Assembly (NCBI GenBank): GCA_019239815.1
Contig: JAFAZL010000170.1
Coordinates: 1 to 14,176, forward strand
DNA length: 14,176 bases
Direction of reading: 5' to 3'
DNA from: Acidobacteriota bacterium
GTDB lineage: Bacteria > Acidobacteriota > Terriglobia > Acidoferrales > UBA7541
Part shown: in pieces, positions 1 through 6,973 of the stretch
Layout of the letters: the number at the start of each line of letters is the position of its first letter
Position numbering within the stretch: position 1 is the first letter of the stretch
The notes under the pieces: generated by a model
The model's input: only the letters and a program-made list of their open reading frames with translations
Databases searched by the model: none
Told to the model about the DNA's origin: nothing
Made by a program: the position numbers and the translations under genes

Positions 1-188
1 CAGGGCCGATCGATACGGATCTGAATCCGGCGGCAAGCGATTGGGCGGAGCCGCAGGTCGCGGTGACGGCGCTGAAGCGCTACGGCAAGGTGGACGAAGT
101 GGCTTCGCTGGTTTCGTTTATCGCGAGTCCAGAGTCGTCGTACATCACCGGCGCGAATCTTACAGTGGATGGCGGCACGAACGCCTAG
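1..188 (+). CDS. SDR-family oxidoreductase, C-terminal 62 codons (partial)
   Basis: This is the 3' end of a short-chain dehydrogenase/reductase; the start lies left of the window. The reading frame begins at base 3 and stops at TAG 186-188. The visible residues carry the classical SDR C-terminal pattern: a GPIDTD stretch after the lost catalytic core, then RYGKVDEVASLVSFIASPES, then YITGANLTVDGGTNA, which is the conserved tetramer-interface end of FabG-like enzymes. Family members use NAD(P)H to reduce or oxidise a ketone or alcohol. The Rossmann nucleotide motif and the Ser-Tyr-Lys active site lie outside the window, so the substrate cannot be judged. A terminator follows within about 35 bases, so this gene ends its transcription unit. 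Confidence 0.9.
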   Translation, partial: GPIDTDLNPAASDWAEPQVAVTALKRYGKVDEVASLVSFIASPESSYITGANLTVDGGTNA

Positions 189-220
189 TTCTTGAAAACA
201 AAGCGGTAACGATAACAAAG

Positions 221-265
221 AGCGGCCTGCCGTGAGGAAAAAACAGAAGGTGGGCCGCTTTTTTC
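221..265 (+). terminator. Rho-independent terminator of the SDR gene
   Basis: AGCGGCC (221-227) pairs perfectly with GGCCGCT (253-259), and the stem runs straight into a T-run at 259-264. The loop is long (about 25 bases) and A-rich. The position, 33 bases after the SDR stop, fits termination of that gene. Confidence 0.75.
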
Positions 266-940
266 TTGGTTCGCTGTCAGCTTCAAATTGGGAAGAAGAT
301 CCCTATACCCCCCTATTTCTCTAACGAGTGCGCAAACGGTGTGAAATGTGTAATTTGCAAGATCGATGTCTGCGAGAGTGCGCAAAAGCTTCAGAATCAG
401 AGAGTTGAGCTCCTCCGTGTTTCGCTTTTGATTCACCTTTTGGGAAGTCAAGTCAGGCGTGAATTTCCACGCAGTTATAGTGTCGTAATTTCACTGTTTT
501 GTCAAGGGCCACTTCGTGGCAATGCGCGGATCTATGTTTAGGACACAGGGTTGAGAGTTCGAACCCATCATGGGATTCGCCGCGATCGTTCGTGAGTCGC
601 CAAAAGTTTATGAAATTTGCGAAATCTGATGAGATCACCTTCCGTAATACCGTAATGTACACAATCTAAACAGGTTATTCCGCTTCGTTTTTAGCGCGTA
701 CTGGGACTGGAGACATAGCCAAGAGAGCGTACCGGCGTACTTTTTCTTCGGGACCCCCGCACCATTGGTCCGACAAGTCGCGGACGGCATTCTTGACCTG
801 TCCGAAGGTGTAAGTGTCCCAGCGGGCAGCTGAACTTAGGCACAGTCAGCGGTTTGAGCCAACTTCAGCGCTCCGCAAGCTGCTAACACTCATCAAGTTA
901 GCGACGAAATGGGCCACACCAGCGGACGAAGGAGTCAGGA
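266..940. other. Gene-poor region with small hairpins, no convincing CDS
   Basis: About 675 bases without a gene I can support. Two ORFs of 69-91 codons lie here on opposite strands, but they overlap each other, lack a ribosome binding site and have no family-like motif. Visible structure: a GCCAC-TTC-GTGGC hairpin at 508-520; a second hairpin around CCCA-TCA-TGGG at 565-574; an 8-base direct repeat (ccgtaata then ccgtaatg) near 642-657; and a tRNA-like stretch at 532-569 (listed separately). The last 100 bases must hold the promoter and leader of the 941 gene, but I see no clear -35/-10 pair. Confidence 0.5.
532..569 (+). other. tRNA-Leu(UAG)-like relic (anticodon arm plus T-loop)
   Basis: CTATG (532-536), a seven-base loop TTTAGGA (537-543) and CACAG (544-548) form a proper anticodon arm with T33, anticodon TAG and a purine at 37. 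Four bases later comes GAGAG followed by the canonical T-loop TTCGAAC (558-564). However, the T-stem pairs at only 3 of 5 positions, the long class II variable arm expected of tRNA-Leu is missing, and no matching acceptor stem is found. It is therefore not a functional tRNA. It could be a decayed tRNA copy or a chance resemblance. Confidence 0.25.
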
Positions 941-1786
941 ATGATCCGTAGACTCGCGGTGCTGTTCCTACTGGGCGTATCGGCGGCAAGCGCTCAGGAA
1001 GTGATGGCCCCCAAAGTTATTACGACCTCGGATGCCCGCCCCAACGTGACAGCCACCGCCCCGACGGGCCAAGGCAGCATGTGGATCGACTCGGGCGGTT
1101 CTAGCCCTCTTGAGAAAGATTTTTGCGTTCGCTTCTTTGCCGAGCAGGGCGTGGTGGTGCGCACCTTCGCTGGGTTCGATGTCGGCGCGTACGTCAACAC
1201 GACTGACAGCATGGATCAGCACAGGCTGGATTGGAATCGGTTTGCGCGGGGCAGCGCCGGATTGAAGCTGGTCAAGACTTTCAACAACCGATACTTCGGC
1301 GGTTTGCTCCGCGGTGACGTCGGTTACACCGCAGAGCATCGGTTTATCAGCGGGACTTCCGCGGCAGCGCCTTCACTAGACATCAACTACTGGATCGGCT
1401 GGCAACCTCAGCAGGGACGCTTGCCCGGCAGCAGCTGGGGCATCGCGGCGCTGAACATCAGCCCTACCGAACTCCACAACACGCTCTTCAACGATTTCGT
1501 GAAGCAGGGCGTCGTGCTCTGGAAAGAAAAGGACCACGGCATGAGCCGGCCGAAACCGGAACTGATTGCCTTCGGCCAGATGACGCTTTCGAAGGACATG
1601 CTGGGATACGACTGGAACAACTTCACGCGCGAGGGCGGCGGCCTGGAAATCATGGTGCCGACCGAGCACTCCACCTATGAAGTCGGAACGATGTACCTGT
1701 ACGAAACGCGATCGGTGATTCCGCGAACCGGCTCGGGCGTTGAGATTTTCATTCGGTTCTGGCACGGGTGGCAAGACAGCCACTAA
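941..1786 (+). CDS. Secreted protein of unknown family, first gene of the oxidase/GT2 operon
   Basis: A 281-residue protein. Residues 1-18 are a clear Sec signal peptide (two Arg, a hydrophobic core, then ASA before Gln19), so it is exported. I do not recognise the mature part as a named family. It is rich in short alternating polar/hydrophobic, glycine- and aromatic-bearing stretches typical of beta-strands, for example YFGGLLRGDVGY, LDINYWIGW and the C-terminal GVEIFIRFWHGW. It could be a small outer-membrane barrel or a beta-sandwich; this is only a pattern impression. The start is well set: AAGGAG at 929-934, six bases before the ATG. The oxidase gene follows after 72 bases on the same strand with no terminator between, so it is probably cotranscribed with the oxidase and GT2 and may serve the same polymer (inference). 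Confidence 0.85.
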   Translation: MIRRLAVLFLLGVSAASAQEVMAPKVITTSDARPNVTATAPTGQGSMWIDSGGSSPLEKDFCVRFFAEQGVVVRTFAGFDVGAYVNTTDSMDQHRLDWNRFARGSAGLKLVKTFNNRYFGGLLRGDVGYTAEHRFISGTSAAAPSLDINYWIGWQPQQGRLPGSSWGIAALNISPTELHNTLFNDFVKQGVVLWKEKDHGMSRPKPELIAFGQMTLSKDMLGYDWNNFTREGGGLEIMVPTEHSTYEVGTMYLYETRSVIPRTGSGVEIFIRFWHGWQDSH

Positions 1787-1858
1787 ACGTAGCGCAAAGA
1801 ATTTGTGGCGGCAGAACGTTAGAGCGAGAACGAGATTCGTCAGGAGAAAAGAGCGAGT

Positions 1859-3760
1859 ATGAAGAAGGTTTCCATTTCGTTGATGATTCTGGTGATGGCA
1901 GCGGCATTGAACGGCTGCACGTACAGCAGTGGAACGAAGGTGGCGACGGGCGGCACGACTCCGCCGCCGACGACTCCACCACCTACGACTCCGCCTCCAA
2001 CAACGCCACCGCCGACAACTCCGCCGCCAACGACGCCGCCTCCCACAACTCCGCCACCTGCTGGCACGCCGACGCCAGTGGTGCCAACGAATCCGGCGCC
2101 TGTGCCGATTCCGGCTCCCGGCACAAACGAGCAAGCAAATCCGATTCCAGGCGTCTGGACACCTTCACTTACGATGCCGATCAATCCGGTGCACGGCATT
2201 CTTTTGACGACCGGCAACGTTCTCTATATCGCCGGCTCGGGAAATTGCCCTCCGGGTATGGCGGGCTGCCCGACGGATTTTGGATCAGCAACGGTTTGGA
2301 ATCCGACGACTGGCGCATTTAACACGTTCCCGATCCCGACCTCGACCTTCGATATGTTTTGCAACGGCGCCACGCAGATGGCGGACGGCAAGATCTTCAT
2401 CAATGGCGGCACGGAGACGTATGCGACCGGCCCTGCAGCAGCGATCATGCGCGCAATGCATCATGGCAATGCAGTCCCGGGTGGACGCGCGAGCAATGCC
2501 ACGGAAAAAACACCGGGTCACAAAGTTCCGAAAGACGCGACGACGGTCAACGATCAGGGATTCGGCGGCAGCGCACTGTCGGCGATTTTCGATCCAACGA
2601 CTTTGCAATTCAAGACTCTGCCGGCGATGGCGGACGGGCGCTGGTATCCCACGACGACGATGCTCGGCGATGGCCGGATTTTTGTGTACGGCGGACAGGA
2701 CCAGAAGGCCGACGACAACGCTTTGATCGAATATTGGCATAACGACACCCGCACGTGGGAAGCGGTCGTGCCGACCTGCTCGATCGGCGGCGGTCCGGTG
2801 GGCGATTGCCGCACGATGACGTATTCCGACGGCACCCTACCGATTCCCGGTGCGCCAGCGCTGTATCCGCGCATGGTGCAACTGCCGGATGGGCGAATTT
2901 TGCATGCGGGTCCTGAACCGGAAACGTGGATCTTCGATCCGAACGCACCGGCGACTTCGCCGAACTGGACGTATCTTGCCTCGACGCTCAGCACGGAGTA
3001 TCGATCGTACGGGTCGGTCGTTTTGTTGCCGCTGTTGCCGCAGACGAATTATCAACCCGTGGTAATGACGATGGGCGGCATGGGGAACACCGTTTCGGCA
3101 ACGAACACAACCGAATTGATCGACATGTCGCAGGCAAATCCGATGTGGGTCGCGGGCCCGGCGATGTCTTCGGCCCGCGTTGAGATGAACGCGACGCTCT
3201 TGCCGAACGGTAAAGTTCTGGTGATGGGTGGCAGCGGAAACGACGAAGATGCTGGAACGGCGAGCTATTCGACCGACCTCTACGATCCACTGACGAATTC
3301 CTTCACGCAGGTTGCCCAAAGCAAGTGCACGCACCTGTATCACAGCACTGCTGTGCTACTGCCGGATGCTTCCGTGGTGCTGAGCGGCGGCAACCCAGCA
3401 CAAGGGCAATTCCAGAAGTGTATAGAAATTTACCAGCCGCCGTACTTCTTTAACGTGGACGGCAGCCTGGCGACGCGGCCTTCGTTGACGGCAACGCCAG
3501 CGAAAATCACCTACGGACAGACGTTTAGCGCGACGACGAACGGAAACATCGCGAGCGTCGTGCTGATTCGCGAAGGTGCAGCGACACACGCGTTCGACAT
3601 GTCACAGCGCGAAATCGGCCTCAACTTTGCGGTTAACAACGGAACGATCGGAATCGCGGCACCGCCGAATGCGAACATCGCGCCTCCGGGTCCGTACCTG
3701 CTGTTCGTCGTCGATAAGAACGGCGTTCCATCGATCGGTCAGGTGGTGATGGTCCAATAA
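1859..3760 (+). CDS. Lipoprotein galactose/glyoxal oxidase-like copper radical oxidase (GlxA-like, AA5)
   Basis: A 633-residue mononuclear copper oxidase. The family oxidises a primary alcohol (galactose C6 type) or aldehyde and reduces O2 to H2O2. Residues 1-20 are a lipoprotein signal ending in LNGC (Cys20). A stalk of seven TTPPP repeats (33-67) and more Pro/Thr/Pro follows, then a kelch-type propeller (about 100-530) and the C-terminal galactose-oxidase-like Ig domain (DUF1929, about 535-633). All active-site residues of the family can be placed: Cys168 in MFCNG and Tyr263 in RWYP for the Tyr-Cys cofactor, Tyr494 and His495 in LYHS, and His577 in ATHAF. Many kelch GG turns are present. 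The lipobox implies attachment to a membrane facing the outside or the periplasm. AGGAG at 1842-1846 lies 12 bases before ATG, which is rather far. The stop overlaps the GT2 start. The substrate is unknown, but pairing with a polysaccharide synthase suggests a nascent glycan. Confidence 0.9.
   Translation: MKKVSISLMILVMAAALNGCTYSSGTKVATGGTTPPPTTPPPTTPPPTTPPPTTPPPTTPPPTTPPPAGTPTPVVPTNPAPVPIPAPGTNEQANPIPGVWTPSLTMPINPVHGILLTTGNVLYIAGSGNCPPGMAGCPTDFGSATVWNPTTGAFNTFPIPTSTFDMFCNGATQMADGKIFINGGTETYATGPAAAIMRAMHHGNAVPGGRASNATEKTPGHKVPKDATTVNDQGFGGSALSAIFDPTTLQFKTLPAMADGRWYPTTTMLGDGRIFVYGGQDQKADDNALIEYWHNDTRTWEAVVPTCSIGGGPVGDCRTMTYSDGTLPIPGAPALYPRMVQLPDGRILHAGPEPETWIFDPNAPATSPNWTYLASTLSTEYRSYGSVVLLPLLPQTNYQPVVMTMGGMGNTVSATNTTELIDMSQANPMWVAGPAMSSARVEMNATLLPNGKVLVMGGSGNDEDAGTASYSTDLYDPLTNSFTQVAQSKCTHLYHSTAVLLPDASVVLSGGNPAQGQFQKCIEIYQPPYFFNVDGSLATRPSLTATPAKITYGQTFSATTNGNIASVVLIREGAATHAFDMSQREIGLNFAVNNGTIGIAAPPNANIAPPGPYLLFVVDKNGVPSIGQVVMVQ
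1955..2059 (+). repeat. Seven tandem 15-base repeats encoding TTPPP
   Basis: Seven in-frame copies of a degenerate ACNACNCCNCCNCCN unit encode the Pro/Thr stalk between the lipid anchor and the oxidase domain. Third codon positions vary between copies, so the unit is old or under protein-level selection rather than freshly duplicated. Confidence 0.9.
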
Positions 3761-4791
3761 TGAGGATCTGCGCACTCATCGCGGCGAAGAATGAAGCTGT
3801 TGCAATCTGCATGACGATCGACAGCATCATCTCGGCGGGCGTACCGAAAGAGGACGTTTACCTCGTTAGTGACGGCTCGACGGATGCAACCGTCGAGCTG
3901 GCGCTGACGCGGGGAATCAACGTGCTCGCGCTAGAAAAGAACGGCGGCAAGTCGGTTGCGATTGCCAAGGGCATCAAGCACTTCAATCTGCTGGCATACG
4001 ATTTGATGGCGCTGGCGGATGCCGATACAACGTTCGAAGCCGGTTATTTCGACGCGATGAAGACGGCATTTGAGAAACATCCGAACGCGGCAATCGCGTG
4101 CGGCAAGGTGAAGTCGCGTCCGAAGAATTGGCTGACGGCGTGGCGAGCGTTGCAGTATGCAGTCGGGCATTGGCTCATCAAGGAAGGGCAGAACGCGCTG
4201 CGGACAATCAATGTGGCGGCGGGATGCTGCTCGGTGTTTCGGATGAGCCTGTTCGATGAGATTTGGGAGAGCAAGCCGAGCATCGTCGAAGACATGATGG
4301 CGACGCTACGTGCACATGATCTTGGCTACGACGTGATTTATGTGCGCGACGCGGTGGTGATCACGGCTGATCCGCAGGATCTGTTTCGGTCGTACTCGCG
4401 GCAGCTTATTCGGTGGAATGGTGGAGCGTGGACCTGCACGCGGCAGCTGAAGATGTGGGGCAGCACGCGGCGAATCGCCCTGGAGACGCAGCTCGTTCTA
4501 GGCGAAGGTTTAGTGACCTCGATTCTTCTGATGTTTATGCCGGTATGGTATGCGCTCTTTCCGCGGACGGTCGAGACGTGGTTCACAATCGACAGCGGAT
4601 TCATGTTTCTGAGCGCGGCGATCGCTTCGGTGACGCAGAAGCGGTGGGATATCATTGTTTACTCGCCAGCTTACATTCTGCTTCGTTTTGTCGATTCGTA
4701 TTTGTTCCTGCGCAGCTTCGTGAAGGCGTTCTTCCAGACGCAGTCGAAGCAGCTTTCCTGGCAAAGTTCTACACGCTATAAGCTGACCTAA
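3760..4791 (+). CDS. Processive family 2 glycosyltransferase (cellulose/chitin/hyaluronan-synthase type)
   Basis: A 343-residue inner-membrane beta-glycosyltransferase expected to polymerise a sugar nucleotide and help push the chain across the membrane. The GT-A motifs are all present in order: SDGSTD (Asp38), ADADT (Asp87 and Asp89, DxD metal site), VEDM (Glu177-Asp178, the catalytic-base region) and RQLIRWNGG (Gln215, Arg218, Trp219), the Q-x-x-R-W signature of processive synthases. Hydrophobic stretches at about 248-267, 280-292 and 297-325 are likely membrane segments. The N-terminal membrane helices and PilZ domain of bacterial cellulose synthases are missing, so it resembles smaller NodC-like synthases. 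ATG overlaps the oxidase stop (TAATG), implying translational coupling. A terminator follows 25 bases after the stop. The product sugar cannot be read from the sequence. Confidence 0.88.
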   Translation: MRICALIAAKNEAVAICMTIDSIISAGVPKEDVYLVSDGSTDATVELALTRGINVLALEKNGGKSVAIAKGIKHFNLLAYDLMALADADTTFEAGYFDAMKTAFEKHPNAAIACGKVKSRPKNWLTAWRALQYAVGHWLIKEGQNALRTINVAAGCCSVFRMSLFDEIWESKPSIVEDMMATLRAHDLGYDVIYVRDAVVITADPQDLFRSYSRQLIRWNGGAWTCTRQLKMWGSTRRIALETQLVLGEGLVTSILLMFMPVWYALFPRTVETWFTIDSGFMFLSAAIASVTQKRWDIIVYSPAYILLRFVDSYLFLRSFVKAFFQTQSKQLSWQSSTRYKLT

Positions 4792-4816
4792 CGATCGACA
4801 AAACGCCGTCGTCTAT

Positions 4817-4856
4817 ACCTCGAACGGGCAATGCTCCGTTCGAGGTTTTCGTTTTT
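4817..4856 (+). terminator. Rho-independent terminator of the oxidase/GT2 operon
   Basis: ACCTCGAACGG (4817-4827) and CCGTTCGAGGT (4836-4846) form a perfect 11-bp stem with an 8-base loop, followed by TTTCGTTTTT. It lies 25 bases after the GT2 stop. Confidence 0.92.
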
Positions 4857-4882
4857 ATTGACTCGGGCCGGTGGTGATGTTC

Positions 4883-4899
4883 CGTCGCAAATTGCGACG
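4883..4899. promoter_or_regulatory. 17-nt perfect palindrome, possible operator
   Basis: CGTCGCAA-A-TTGCGACG is perfectly self-complementary around a central A. There is no T-run, so it is unlike a terminator. The size and symmetry fit a dimeric regulator site. No gene immediately beside it makes the target obvious; the nearest candidate is the 31-codon ORF at 5074. Confidence 0.35.
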
Positions 4900-5073
4900 C
4901 AAGCGGGTACTGCTTCGCGTTAAACCTACATCTCAGTACTACCAATCCAGAAGTTGAAAAAAGTCGGGTCCGACGTACCCTTGGTTCTTTTTCGGGGCTG
5001 AATAAAATTGAAGTTGCCACTGCTGTATCCGAAGCATTCCGGGTGTGACACAGCGGTGTTCCAGGAGAAAGTG

Positions 5074-5169
5074 ATGCCTTACGTTGGATGGTATCTTTCG
5101 GGACCCAGCACTGTTATCCATCTGTGCGCCAAGTATGTGATTCCGTTCTGGCGCAAGTGGAGCTTCTAA
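5074..5169 (+). CDS. Possible 31-residue small protein, aromatic and basic at its C-terminus
   Basis: An ATG ORF of 31 codons ending at TAA 5167-5169. AGGAG at 5063-5067 sits six bases before the ATG, one of the better ribosome binding sites in the window. The product is aromatic and fairly hydrophobic (MPYVGWYLSG near the start, YVIPFWRKWSF at the end) and could associate with a membrane. I know no family for it. The same frame stays open upstream to about 5000, with TTG codons as other possible starts. It could equally be a chance ORF. Confidence 0.3.
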   Translation: MPYVGWYLSGPSTVIHLCAKYVIPFWRKWSF

Positions 5170-5290
5170 CGCGGGGAACTCGACCGCCAGAGAACGCCTG
5201 CGAGAGGGAGGAAAACGCAGACGTACCTGGCATGAAGAGGCCGAAAGCAGACAACCTTCTATATTGATTGAAGCGGCTTCCGCGAATTTC

Positions 5291-6826
5291 TCAATTCGTG
5301 GAGGAGAGACCGCTTGCGACAGCGTTGAACAAAGTACCGTTGGACAAATCCTGTTCCAGATTCCAGATCATCACCCCTGCGAGTTGTTGGTTGCGGACAT
5401 ACGTCATCTTGAATTTGATGGACGTAGCGTCCTCGTATGTCCAGAAATGGGAGCCGTCGAAGGCGTAGGGCGATTGGCTGACGGAATCGCGATACAGCGT
5501 GAAGTTCGGCTCCGCAGCGACGATCGTCTTGTAGGTTGCCCCCTGATTGGCCGGGTTACCGGGCTCAAAGAGGCCGTGATCCTGGTTGGGCACGCTGCCC
5601 CACTCGTAGCCGTAGAACGGCACGCCGAAGACGAGTTTCTTTGCAGGCATTCCCGCCGCTTCATAACCCTCGATGGTTGAACTCGCGTTGTCGGTCGGCG
5701 AAGGATCCTGTGTTGAACGATAAAGCGGAGAGACCAAGCCGGTCTTGTCGTTCCACGGGCCTGCGTAGTCGTAGGTCATGACATTTACATACGTCAGGTA
5801 TTTCTGAGCGTTGACCATGTCGATGAATTGCCACGCCCATTGACCGTTCGGGCCCGCGATGGACAGCGTGTAGCCCGACTTGATCGCGTCGAGCTGGCTG
5901 CGGAATTCAGAGAGCAGGCCCGTGAAGTTGGAACGGTCGGTGGCCGACGCGGGGAATTCCCAATCGATGTCGAAGCCGTCGAAGATGCCCGGCTGAGAGA
6001 TGCCGCTGCCGAAATTTCCCTTGATGTACATGTTGATGCAGCTCGCGACGAAGGCAGAACGGTTGGATGCAGACGCGGCGTTGGCGATCAGACTCGGGGC
6101 GACGCTGCCGCCGCCGATCGACACGATGATTTTCAAATTCGGATATTTGGCTTTGAGTTCCTGGAACTGGTGGAACGTTCCGCCGAAGCTACCGCTGTCG
6201 GCGGCGCCGCTGACGGAGTTGCCGGCCGAGACGGTCCTTAGATAATCGTCGCTCGTGTTGAAGCTGGCGCACTTGTTGTTGACGATGTTGGCGAAGGCGA
6301 AGTTGAGGTGAGTGAGGCTCTTGATCGAACCGTTGGTGATGAGGTTTTTGGGATAGAAGCCATCTTCGATCGCGTAGCGCGGATAGTAGCCGATGATTTT
6401 CAGGCCGGATGCGCCCGAGGTTCCGGTGCCACTTCCAGTTCCGGTGCCCGTTCCAGAGCCTGTTCCGGTCCCAGTTCCACTTCCACTTCCTGTTCCAGTG
6501 CCAGTTCCAGTTCCAGTTCCCGTTGATCCAGTTCCGGTGTATTGACTCAGCGACGCAGAGGGCGTCCACCCATTGTAGTTCGCTTGGAACGCGGCGGTTC
6601 CATTCCACATAACATTAACGTATAAGGCGCCGTTGACCGTCTTCGGCCCGGCGACGATGGTGCCGGTAGAACCTGCGGGTACGATATCGTTGGCGTCCTG
6701 CTGCGCACCACCGGGATTGACGATGACCGCACCGCTGGTCGGGCCAGTCGCGGCGGACGAAGGCGATGCTACGTACAGCGCGCTCAAAAACACCAGGAGC
6801 GCGGCGAATCTGCGGACGACTTTCAT
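5291..6826 (-). CDS. Secreted GH18 chitinase-type glycoside hydrolase with SH3-like domain and Gly/Thr linker
   Basis: A 511-residue exported hydrolase. Residues 1-26 are a signal peptide ending in SSAA. Residues about 30-96 look like a bacterial SH3-type domain (VNGALYVNVMWNG, NYNGWTPSASL). Residues 97-138 are a TG/SG-repeat linker, and about 141-505 form a GH18 TIM barrel. GH18 marks: GYYPRY on strand 1, SIGGG (236-240), the catalytic DGFDIDWE (283-290; D283, D286, D288 and acid Glu290 of DxxDxDxE), VMTYDY (349-354) and the strand-8 Trp in VMIWNLEQD. Intact catalysis of beta-1,4-GlcNAc linkages by the substrate-assisted mechanism is expected; chitin is likely but related glycans are possible. 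GGAGA lies just before the ATG, and a promoter is proposed at 6887-6915. It is divergent from the DUF1906 gene. Confidence 0.92.
   Translation of the reverse strand: MKVVRRFAALLVFLSALYVASPSSAATGPTSGAVIVNPGGAQQDANDIVPAGSTGTIVAGPKTVNGALYVNVMWNGTAAFQANYNGWTPSASLSQYTGTGSTGTGTGTGTGTGSGSGTGTGTGSGTGTGTGSGTGTSGASGLKIIGYYPRYAIEDGFYPKNLITNGSIKSLTHLNFAFANIVNNKCASFNTSDDYLRTVSAGNSVSGAADSGSFGGTFHQFQELKAKYPNLKIIVSIGGGSVAPSLIANAASASNRSAFVASCINMYIKGNFGSGISQPGIFDGFDIDWEFPASATDRSNFTGLLSEFRSQLDAIKSGYTLSIAGPNGQWAWQFIDMVNAQKYLTYVNVMTYDYAGPWNDKTGLVSPLYRSTQDPSPTDNASSTIEGYEAAGMPAKKLVFGVPFYGYEWGSVPNQDHGLFEPGNPANQGATYKTIVAAEPNFTLYRDSVSQSPYAFDGSHFWTYEDATSIKFKMTYVRNQQLAGVMIWNLEQDLSNGTLFNAVASGLSSTN
6413..6537 (-). repeat. 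Hexamer-type low-complexity repeat encoding the GH18 Thr-Gly/Ser-Gly linker
   Basis: On the coding (reverse) strand this is a run of GGAACT / GGAAGT / GGCACT-type hexamers, mostly encoding Gly-Thr and Gly-Ser. It separates the SH3-like domain from the catalytic barrel. Such repeats are prone to copy-number change by slippage, always in frame because the unit is two codons. Confidence 0.85.
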
Positions 6827-6886
6827 TTATTCTCCGTTGAGAAGGGTTAAGTTGTAATGGAGCTCGACTCTTGCGGGGAGGCGTCG

Positions 6887-6915
6887 ATTAAATCGTTGGA
6901 ATCGAATCGGGTCAA
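6887..6915 (-). promoter_or_regulatory. Candidate sigma-70 promoter of the GH18 gene
   Basis: On the reverse strand TTGACC (6910-6915) and TTTAAT (6887-6892) are separated by exactly 17 bases. The predicted start of transcription near 6880 would give a leader of about 54 bases before the GH18 ATG at 6826. Confidence 0.45.
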
Positions 6916-6937
6916 GGTGGCCCGGAGGGAAATTTGG

Positions 6938-6973
6938 GTACAGGTTCAGAGTACAGGTCTAGAACTGTCTGAA
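6938..6973. promoter_or_regulatory. Repeat-rich candidate operator between GH18 and DUF1906 genes
   Basis: Two direct copies of GTACAGGT (6938-6945 and 6951-6958), 13 bases start to start, overlap an imperfect palindrome centred on TCTAGA (6958-6963), with outer arms TTCAG / CTGAA and inner arms ACAG / CTGT. It lies just upstream of the proposed GH18 -35 and in the leader side of the divergent DUF1906 gene, so one regulator could serve both. Confidence 0.35.

Larger units (their letters stand above)
4857..5290. other. Intergenic region between GT2 terminator and the 3' end of the GH18 gene
   Basis: About 430 bases with no full-size gene. It holds a 17-nt perfect palindrome (4883-4899) and a 31-codon ORF (5074-5169), both listed separately. 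ORFs of 83 and 60 codons on the reverse strand have no ribosome binding site and no recognisable motif. I see no T-run terminator for the GH18 gene that ends at 5291 on the reverse strand. Confidence 0.5.

Noticed and set aside
266..541. 91-codon forward ORF in the left gene-poor region
   Set aside because: It begins inside the terminator tail of the SDR gene, has no ribosome binding site and no recognisable composition, and overlaps a reverse ORF of similar quality.
453..662. 69-codon reverse ORF starting with GTG
   Set aside because: No ribosome binding site, and it runs antisense through the tRNA-like stretch and hairpins. No family resemblance, for example to toxin-antitoxin proteins, could be supported.
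678..834. Open frame giving YFFFGTPAPLVRQVADGILDL
   Set aside because: It reads like a protein but has no start codon or ribosome binding site and no known family. It could be a gene fragment, but this cannot be supported from sequence alone.
1376..2134. 252-codon reverse ORF full of Arg and Trp
   Set aside because: It is the antisense shadow of the signal-bearing 941 gene and the repeat part of the oxidase gene; its composition is an artefact of the GC-rich repeats.
5264..5680. 138-codon forward ORF opposite the GH18 gene
   Set aside because: It lies antisense to the conserved GH18 barrel, and its translation has no motif.
6308..6526. Forward ORF with a Ser-rich run across the GH18 linker
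   Set aside because: It is a shadow of the Thr-Gly hexamer repeat read on the other strand.
6413..6537. Possible CRISPR array or minisatellite with regulatory function
   Set aside because: The repeats are contiguous, in-frame two-codon units with no spacers. They encode a domain linker.
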